Notes under the pieces: generated by a model
Databases searched by the model: none
What the model was told of the DNA's origin: nothing
The model's input: only the letters and a program-made list of their open reading frames with translations
Shown here: piece by piece, positions 59,424-64,000 of the stretch
Layout: every line of letters starts with the position of its first letter
Position numbering within the stretch: position 1 is the first letter of the stretch
Translations under genes and position numbers: made by a program
DNA from: CAWDBV01 sp963800705
GTDB taxonomy: Bacteria; Actinomycetota; Thermoleophilia; Solirubrobacterales; 70-9
Direction: 5' to 3'
Assembly: GCA_963800705.1 (NCBI GenBank)
Contig: CAWDBV010000005.1
Location: 248,001-312,000, forward strand
Length of the DNA: 64,000 nt

Positions 59424-59860
59424 TGGCGCGGCCCGACACCGATGTGCGAAAGCGCAACGAGGAGATCGTGCTCCGCGTCGTCGAGGCCCACAACGAAGGG
59501 GCCGAGGGGATGCTGTCGGTCTTCGACGAGTTCATGCACCCCGAGGTGGAGATGAACCCGCGGGTGATCGGCGGCGTGGAGGGCTCGACCTATCGTGGCA
59601 AGGAAGGGGTGCGGAGCTGGTACGCCGAGCGCGCCGAGGCGTTCGAAAAGGCGAGCGTCGAGGTGACCTCGTGCCGCTCGGTCAGCGACTCGGCGGTGCT
59701 CTGCACGATCAACTCCTACGGACGGGGGAAGTCAAGCGGGGCCGAGGTTGATGAACGGATCGCCTTCATCGACGAGCTCGAGGACGGCCTCATCACCCGT
59801 ATCACCGTCTACGGCTCGGCCCGGCAGGCCGAGGAGGCCGCGAAAGAGCTGGCGTCGTGA
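59423..59860 (+). CDS. SnoaL-like / NTF2-fold protein 1
   Basis: A 145-residue protein. RNEEIVLRVVEAHNEGAEGMLSVFDEFMHPEVEMNPRV and YRGKEGVRSWYAERAEAFEKASVEV follow the SnoaL pattern (long helix, cone-shaped beta-sheet). The end ITRITVYGSARQAEEAA is the family's last strand and helix. Small-molecule isomerase, hydrolase or binding roles are possible. Tightly packed between carA and its paralogue. Confidence 0.85.
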   Translation: MARPDTDVRKRNEEIVLRVVEAHNEGAEGMLSVFDEFMHPEVEMNPRVIGGVEGSTYRGKEGVRSWYAERAEAFEKASVEVTSCRSVSDSAVLCTINSYGRGKSSGAEVDERIAFIDELEDGLITRITVYGSARQAEEAAKELAS

Positions 59861-60291
59861 TGACGGAGGCAAAACCGCAGACCGAGGCGCTCGCGGCCGC
59901 CGAGGAGATCTACGCCGCCGCGATGGCTGACGGCGTTGGAGCCCTGCAGCAGCATTTCGGCGGGCTGCTCAACGAGGACTTCGAGTGGCACCCGGCGCTG
60001 GTGTCGACGATCGAGGGCGGTCGCACCTACGTTGGCCCCGAGCAGTTCGCCGACTACCTCGAGGACTTCAACGCAGCGTTCGAGAGCGTCGAGATCGGAC
60101 CGGGGAGCTTCGAGGAGGTCACCGCCGGACGGGTGCTGATCATCGCGCCGATGAAGGTGATCGGGGCCGGCAGCGGCGTTCCGCTCGAGCTCGACGCCGC
60201 CTACCTGTTCGAGTTCGAGGCCGGCCAGGCGGTAACCGGACGCAGCTTTTTCTCGCGCAAAGACGCAGAGGAGTTCCTCGCCGATGCCTAG
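59860..60291 (+). CDS. SnoaL-like / NTF2-fold protein 2
   Basis: A 143-residue relative of the preceding protein (AAEEIYAAAMADGVGALQQHFGGLLNEDFEWHPAL, YVGPEQFADYLEDFNAAFESVEI). ATG overlaps the upstream stop (TGATGA) and its stop overlaps carB by 8 bases. The two paralogues may form a heterodimer, since SnoaL-like proteins are dimeric. No known link to pyrimidine synthesis. Confidence 0.85.
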   Translation: MTEAKPQTEALAAAEEIYAAAMADGVGALQQHFGGLLNEDFEWHPALVSTIEGGRTYVGPEQFADYLEDFNAAFESVEIGPGSFEEVTAGRVLIIAPMKVIGAGSGVPLELDAAYLFEFEAGQAVTGRSFFSRKDAEEFLADA

Positions 60292-63200
60292 GCGCGACGA
60301 CATCAACAAGATCCTGCTGATCGGCTCGGGGCCGATCGTGATCGGGCAGGCCGCCGAGTTCGACTACTCCGGCGTCCAGGCCTGCAAGGTGCTGCTCGAG
60401 GACGGCTACGAGATCGTGCTCGTCAACTCGAACCCGGCGACGATCATGACCGACCCCGAGTTCGCCGACCGCACCTACGTCGAGCCGCTGCTGCCCGGGC
60501 CGGTGGCGCGGATCATCGAGCGCGAGCGCCCCGACGCGCTGCTGCCGACGCTCGGCGGGCAGACCGCGCTCAACCTCGCCAAAGCGCTCCACGACGACGG
60601 CACGCTCGAGAAGTACGGGGTCGAGCTGATCGGCGCCGACTACGACGCGATCCACCGCGCCGAGGACCGCGAGGCCTTCCGCCAGACGATGGAGGATGCG
60701 GGGCTGAGAGTCCCGTTCTCGAAGATCGTCGAGTCGATTCAGCAGGGGGAGCAGGCGCTCGCTTCGGGCGAGCTCTCGCTGCCGATCATCGTCCGCCCGG
60801 CGTTCACGCTCGGCGGCCATGGGGGAGGGGTCGCCAACTCGGAGACCGAGTTCGCGCAGGTGATCTCCGAGGGCCTCGCCGCGAGCCCGATCAACCAGGT
60901 GCTGGTCGAGGAGTCGGTGCTCGGCTGGGGCGAGTTCGAGCTCGAGGTGATGCGGGACCGAAACGACAACGTCGTGATCATCTGCTCGATCGAGAACGTC
61001 GACCCGATGGGCGTTCACACCGGCGACTCGGTGACGGTCGCCCCGGCGCAGACGCTCACCGACCCTCTCTACCAGGAGCTTCGCGACCAGGCGATCCGCG
61101 TCATCCGAGCGGTCGGGGTCGAGACCGGCGGGTCGAACGTCCAGTTCGCCGTCGATCCCGAGAGCGGCGAGATCGTCGTCATCGAGATGAACCCGCGCGT
61201 CTCGCGATCCTCGGCGCTCGCCTCGAAGGCGACCGGGTTCCCGATCGCGAAGATCGCCGCCAAGCTCGCGGTCGGCTACGCGCTCGAGGAGATCCCCAAC
61301 GACATCACCAAGGCCACGCCCGCGAGCTTCGAGCCGACGATCGACTACGTGGTGACGAAGATGCCGCGGTTCGCGTTCGAGAAGTTCCCCGGCGCCGAGG
61401 GCCGGCTCTCGACCCACATGAAGTCGGTCGGCGAGGTGATGGCGATCGGAAGGACGTTCCGCGAGTCGTTCGCGAAGGCGATGCGTTCGCGCGAGCTCGA
61501 CTCAGAACCCGAGCTCCCGGCCTCGACCGGAGACATCCTCAAGCGCCTCGAATCGCCGTCCTGGGACCGCTTCGACCTGCTGCTCGAGGCGTTCCGCCGC
61601 GGCGCCGAGCTCGATCAGGTCGGCGAGGCGACGATGATCGACCCCTGGTTCCTGCGCGAGCTGCACGCCCTCGCCACCGAGGGTGACGGCACCGAGGGCC
61701 TCGAGCGCACCTACCGCTCAGTAGACACCTGCGCCGCGGAGTTCAAAGCAACGACTCCGTATTACTACTCGACGCACGAAAGGTCGGCTTCGCCATTAGC
61801 CGGCACCTCCTCGGCTTCGCCTCCGGGGGTGCCGGGTGCGGATGCGAGCGCTGGGGCCCTTTCCAACCGCGGGTCCGAGGTGAGGCGAGGTAGTCGTGAC
61901 TCGGTCGTGATCTTGGGGGCCGGCCCGAACCGGATCGGGCAAGGGATCGAGTTCGACTACTGCTGCGTGCATGCGGCGATGACCGTCCGTGAGTCGGGCC
62001 GGGACGCGGTGATGGTGAACTGCAACCCCGAGACGGTCTCGACCGACTACGACACGTCCGACCGCCTCTACTTCGAGCCGCTCACCACTGAGGATGTGCT
62101 CGCGGTGATCGAGTCGGAGCACCCCGAGGGCGTGATCGTCCAGTTCGGCGGGCAGACGCCGCTGAAGCTGGCGCGTGCGCTCGAGGAGGCCGGCGCGACG
62201 CTGCTCGGCACGCCGGTCGACGCGATCGACCTCGCCGAGGACCGCGGCCGCTTCGGTGCTCTGCTGCGGCGACTCGAGATCGCCCACCCTCCATACGGGA
62301 CCGCGCTCTCGGCCGAAGAGGCGGTCGCGATCGCCGAGGACGTCGGTTTCCCGCTGCTGGTCCGCCCCTCCTACGTGCTCGGCGGCCGCGCGATGGAGAT
62401 CTGTTACTCGACCGACGACCTCTCCGCCTACCTGGACGCGAACGTGAAGGCCGACCAGGAGCATCCCTTGCTTTTGGACCGCTTCCTCGAGAACGCGATC
62501 GAGGTCGACGTCGACGCGCTCGCCGACGGCTCCGACGCCTACGTCGCCGGGATCATGCAGCACGTCGAGGAGGCCGGGGTCCACTCCGGCGACTCGGCAT
62601 GCGTGATCCCGCCGATGAGCCTCGGCGAGGAGATGCTCGACGAGATCCGCGCGACGACGAAGCGGATCGCCGTCGAGCTCGGGGTGATCGGGCTGATCAA
62701 CGTCCAGTACGCGGTCGCCGGCGGCAACCTCTACGTGATCGAGGCCAACCCGCGCGCCTCGCGGACGGTGCCCTTCGTGAGCAAGGCGATCGGCGCCCCG
62801 CTGGCGAAGATCGCCTGCCGGTTGATGCTCGGCGAGCGGCTCGCTGACCAGGAGCTCCCGGGGGACTCCGACGACCATGTCTCCGTCAAGGAGGCGGTGC
62901 TGCCCTTCTCGCGCTTCGCCGGCGCCGATTCGGTGCTTGGCCCGGAGATGAAGAGCACCGGCGAGGTGATGGGCGTCGCGCGCGACTTCCCGACCGCCTT
63001 CGGCAAGGCGCAGGCAGCGGCGGGCGTGGCGCTGCCGAGCGAGGGCACGATCTTCATCAGCGTCACCGACACCGACAAGCCCGCCGCCACCCAGATCGCG
63101 GCGCGCTTCCATGACCTCGGGTTCAAGATCATCGCCACCGGGGGCACGACCCAGGCGATATCGGGGATGGGGGTACCGGTGCGGAAGATCAACAAGATCG

Positions 63201-63466
63201 GCGAGGGCTCGCCGCACGTCGTCGACTGCATCAACTCCGGTGAGGTCGACCTGGTGATCAACACGCCGACCGGCTCCGGGGCCCGCGCCGACGGCTACGA
63301 GATCCGCAGCGCCGCGATCCAGCACGGCGTCCCCTGCGTGACGACGATGACCGGGGCCTCGGCGGCGGCGCGGGCGATCTTCGCGCAGCACGAGGGAGAG
63401 GCCGAGGTGCGCTCGCTCCAGGAGCTCCACGACCGGCCAAAGCGACGCGAAGGCGTTCCGAACTGA
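60284..63466 (+). CDS. carB: Carbamoyl-phosphate synthase large subunit with repeat-encoded linker insert
   Basis: A 1060-residue two-half ATP-grasp enzyme that makes carbamoyl phosphate. First half: KILLIGSGPIVIGQAAEFDYSG, HGGGVANSETEF, VIEMNPRVSRSSALASKATG. Second half: VVILGAGPNRIGQGIEFDYCCVHA and VIEANPRASRTVPFVSKA. C-terminal MGS-like allosteric domain (IFISVTDTDK, ATGGTTQAISGMGVPV). Between TPYYYSTHE and the second half about 31 residues (RSASPLAGTSSASPPG onwards) replace the usual short junction. They are partly encoded by hairpin repeat copy 5, in frame. Confidence 0.96.
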   Translation: MPRRDDINKILLIGSGPIVIGQAAEFDYSGVQACKVLLEDGYEIVLVNSNPATIMTDPEFADRTYVEPLLPGPVARIIERERPDALLPTLGGQTALNLAKALHDDGTLEKYGVELIGADYDAIHRAEDREAFRQTMEDAGLRVPFSKIVESIQQGEQALASGELSLPIIVRPAFTLGGHGGGVANSETEFAQVISEGLAASPINQVLVEESVLGWGEFELEVMRDRNDNVVIICSIENVDPMGVHTGDSVTVAPAQTLTDPLYQELRDQAIRVIRAVGVETGGSNVQFAVDPESGEIVVIEMNPRVSRSSALASKATGFPIAKIAAKLAVGYALEEIPNDITKATPASFEPTIDYVVTKMPRFAFEKFPGAEGRLSTHMKSVGEVMAIGRTFRESFAKAMRSRELDSEPELPASTGDILKRLESPSWDRFDLLLEAFRRGAELDQVGEATMIDPWFLRELHALATEGDGTEGLERTYRSVDTCAAEFKATTPYYYSTHERSASPLAGTSSASPPGVPGADASAGALSNRGSEVRRGSRDSVVILGAGPNRIGQGIEFDYCCVHAAMTVRESGRDAVMVNCNPETVSTDYDTSDRLYFEPLTTEDVLAVIESEHPEGVIVQFGGQTPLKLARALEEAGATLLGTPVDAIDLAEDRGRFGALLRRLEIAHPPYGTALSAEEAVAIAEDVGFPLLVRPSYVLGGRAMEICYSTDDLSAYLDANVKADQEHPLLLDRFLENAIEVDVDALADGSDAYVAGIMQHVEEAGVHSGDSACVIPPMSLGEEMLDEIRATTKRIAVELGVIGLINVQYAVAGGNLYVIEANPRASRTVPFVSKAIGAPLAKIACRLMLGERLADQELPGDSDDHVSVKEAVLPFSRFAGADSVLGPEMKSTGEVMGVARDFPTAFGKAQAAAGVALPSEGTIFISVTDTDKPAATQIAARFHDLGFKIIATGGTTQAISGMGVPVRKINKIGEGSPHVVDCINSGEVDLVINTPTGSGARADGYEIRSAAIQHGVPCVTTMTGASAAARAIFAQHEGEAEVRSLQELHDRPKRREGVPN
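61800..61835. repeat. Dispersed hairpin repeat, copy 5 (inside carB)
   Basis: CCGGCACC and GGTGCCGG are perfect 8-base arms; with TCC/GGG the stem reaches 11 pairs (one G-T), topped by GGCTTCGCC. It translates to AGTSSASPPGVPG in the linker between the CarB halves. Best formed copy of the five. Confidence 0.82.
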
Positions 63467-64000
63467 TCCGCCGCAGCTGCGAGGTCGTAGCCAACCGCGC
63501 CGCCGGCGCCTATCGGATCTTCTCGGCTATCGACGCCGAGGGCCCCGAACCCGAAGCGGGGCAGTTCTACATGCTCGCCGCCGAGTCGGGGTGGGAGGGG
63601 CCCGGCGGCCGGCCTTACCTCGCCCGTGCCTTCTCGGTCGCGCTCGCCGAGCCGAGCGACGGCGGCGTGCGGCTCGACTTCCTGGTCGAGGCGATCGGGC
63701 CCGGGACGACGCGGCTCGCCGAGCTCGCGCCCGGCGAGCGGCTGCTCGTCACCGGGCCGCTCGGCCGCGGTTTCTCGCCGCCGGGCGAGCTGGTCGACGC
63801 CGCCGCGGGAGCGATCCTCGTCGGCGGTGGGATCGGCGTCGCGCCGATCGCGATCTGGCAGCGCTCGCTGCGCACCGCCGGGACCCCGGCACGAGTCCTG
63901 CTCGGCTTCCGCGACCGCGACCACTACGGCGGCACCGAGCTCTTCGACTGCTCCGAGGTCCGAATCGCCACCGACGACGGCCACCGCGGCCACCACGGCC
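63463..64000 (+). CDS. pyrK: Dihydroorotate dehydrogenase electron-transfer subunit (partial), apparent CTG start
   Basis: The reading frame runs off the window end. IRRSCEVVANRAAGAYRIFSAI opens a ferredoxin-reductase-like protein, LARAFSVAL is the FAD-binding RxFS motif, and ILVGGGIGVAPI the NAD-binding loop. PyrK carries FAD and a 2Fe-2S cluster for type 1B PyrD, and belongs right after carB. No ATG, GTG or TTG occurs in frame before strand 1. CTG 63463 overlaps the carB stop (CTGA), like the GTGA/TTGA overlaps elsewhere. The next ATG is inside the FAD domain. Confidence 0.88.
   Translation, partial: MIRRSCEVVANRAAGAYRIFSAIDAEGPEPEAGQFYMLAAESGWEGPGGRPYLARAFSVALAEPSDGGVRLDFLVEAIGPGTTRLAELAPGERLLVTGPLGRGFSPPGELVDAAAGAILVGGGIGVAPIAIWQRSLRTAGTPARVLLGFRDRDHYGGTELFDCSEVRIATDDGHRGHHG

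Overview
The window is a high-GC stretch of bacterial chromosome with short intergenic gaps, many 1-4 base start/stop overlaps (GTGA, ATGA, TTGA) and SD-led GTG, TTG and ATG starts. The mixture of genes (fused SecDF, PdxS/PdxT glutamine-hydrolysing PLP synthase, PyrR, one bifunctional Rel, LtrA, M29 aminopeptidase, DUF7218-like protein, secreted beta-helix proteins ending in Lys/Cys-rich tails) suggests an actinobacterium, most likely of the Thermoleophilia/Solirubrobacterales kind. This placement is inferred from gene content only. None of the three complete tRNA genes encodes CCA.

Layout. 1-7.3 kb: 3' end of a XerC/D recombinase, a lipoprotein, mutM, a P1-family peptidase, recO, an SDR, dgt and dnaG. 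7.3-12.4 kb: tRNA-Asn, two glycosyltransferases, an SDR, a frameshifted thioredoxin-like lipoprotein, an HPt protein and a CAT-anticodon tRNA. 12.4-14.8 kb: a probable insertion scar, with a badly frame-broken Gly-rich secreted protein between the tRNA and a displaced tRNA 3' half. 14.8-24.6 kb: small accessory genes (VOC, RraA-like, cysteine-less DksA-like, zinc ribbon, DUF7218-like), a receiver-kinase fusion, an FAD/Rieske oxidoreductase, an unusual non-coding or mini-ORF locus with extended SD complementarity, ltrA, a metallopeptidase and an RpiR regulator. 24.6-42.6 kb: pdxST, M29 aminopeptidase, a secreted beta-helix protein, yebC, ruvCAB, secDF, recJ, rel. 42.6-48 kb, mostly minus strand: two HIT proteins, a lipid kinase, an MBL hydrolase, a phosphohexomutase, corA. 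48-54.8 kb: SAM-I riboswitch, threonine-synthase-like enzyme, MoaD/ThiS-like carrier, CDP-glucose genes, exported carbonic anhydrase, tRNA-Arg, RNase Z, alpha/beta hydrolase. 54.8-64 kb: pyrimidine operon pyrR-pyrB-pyrC-(isochorismatase)-carA-(SnoaL-like x2)-carB-pyrK, with a PyrR-binding leader.

Most interesting points. (1) A SAM-I riboswitch with terminator and antiterminator controls a threonine-synthase homologue followed by a MoaD/ThiS-like protein ending in Gly-Gly. This looks like a thiocarboxylate-dependent sulfur-transfer route to homocysteine. (2) Five copies of a ~35-base hairpin repeat with covarying arms sit at gene ends, and one lies in frame inside carB. (3) A tRNA(CAT) gene and a displaced 3' half flank a gene with about nine frame changes, all in the same direction. 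(4) dgt, rel and pyrK appear to start at ACG, ATT and CTG. (5) A 15-of-16-base match to the complement of the 16S rRNA tail precedes a 14-codon ORF and a strong terminator.
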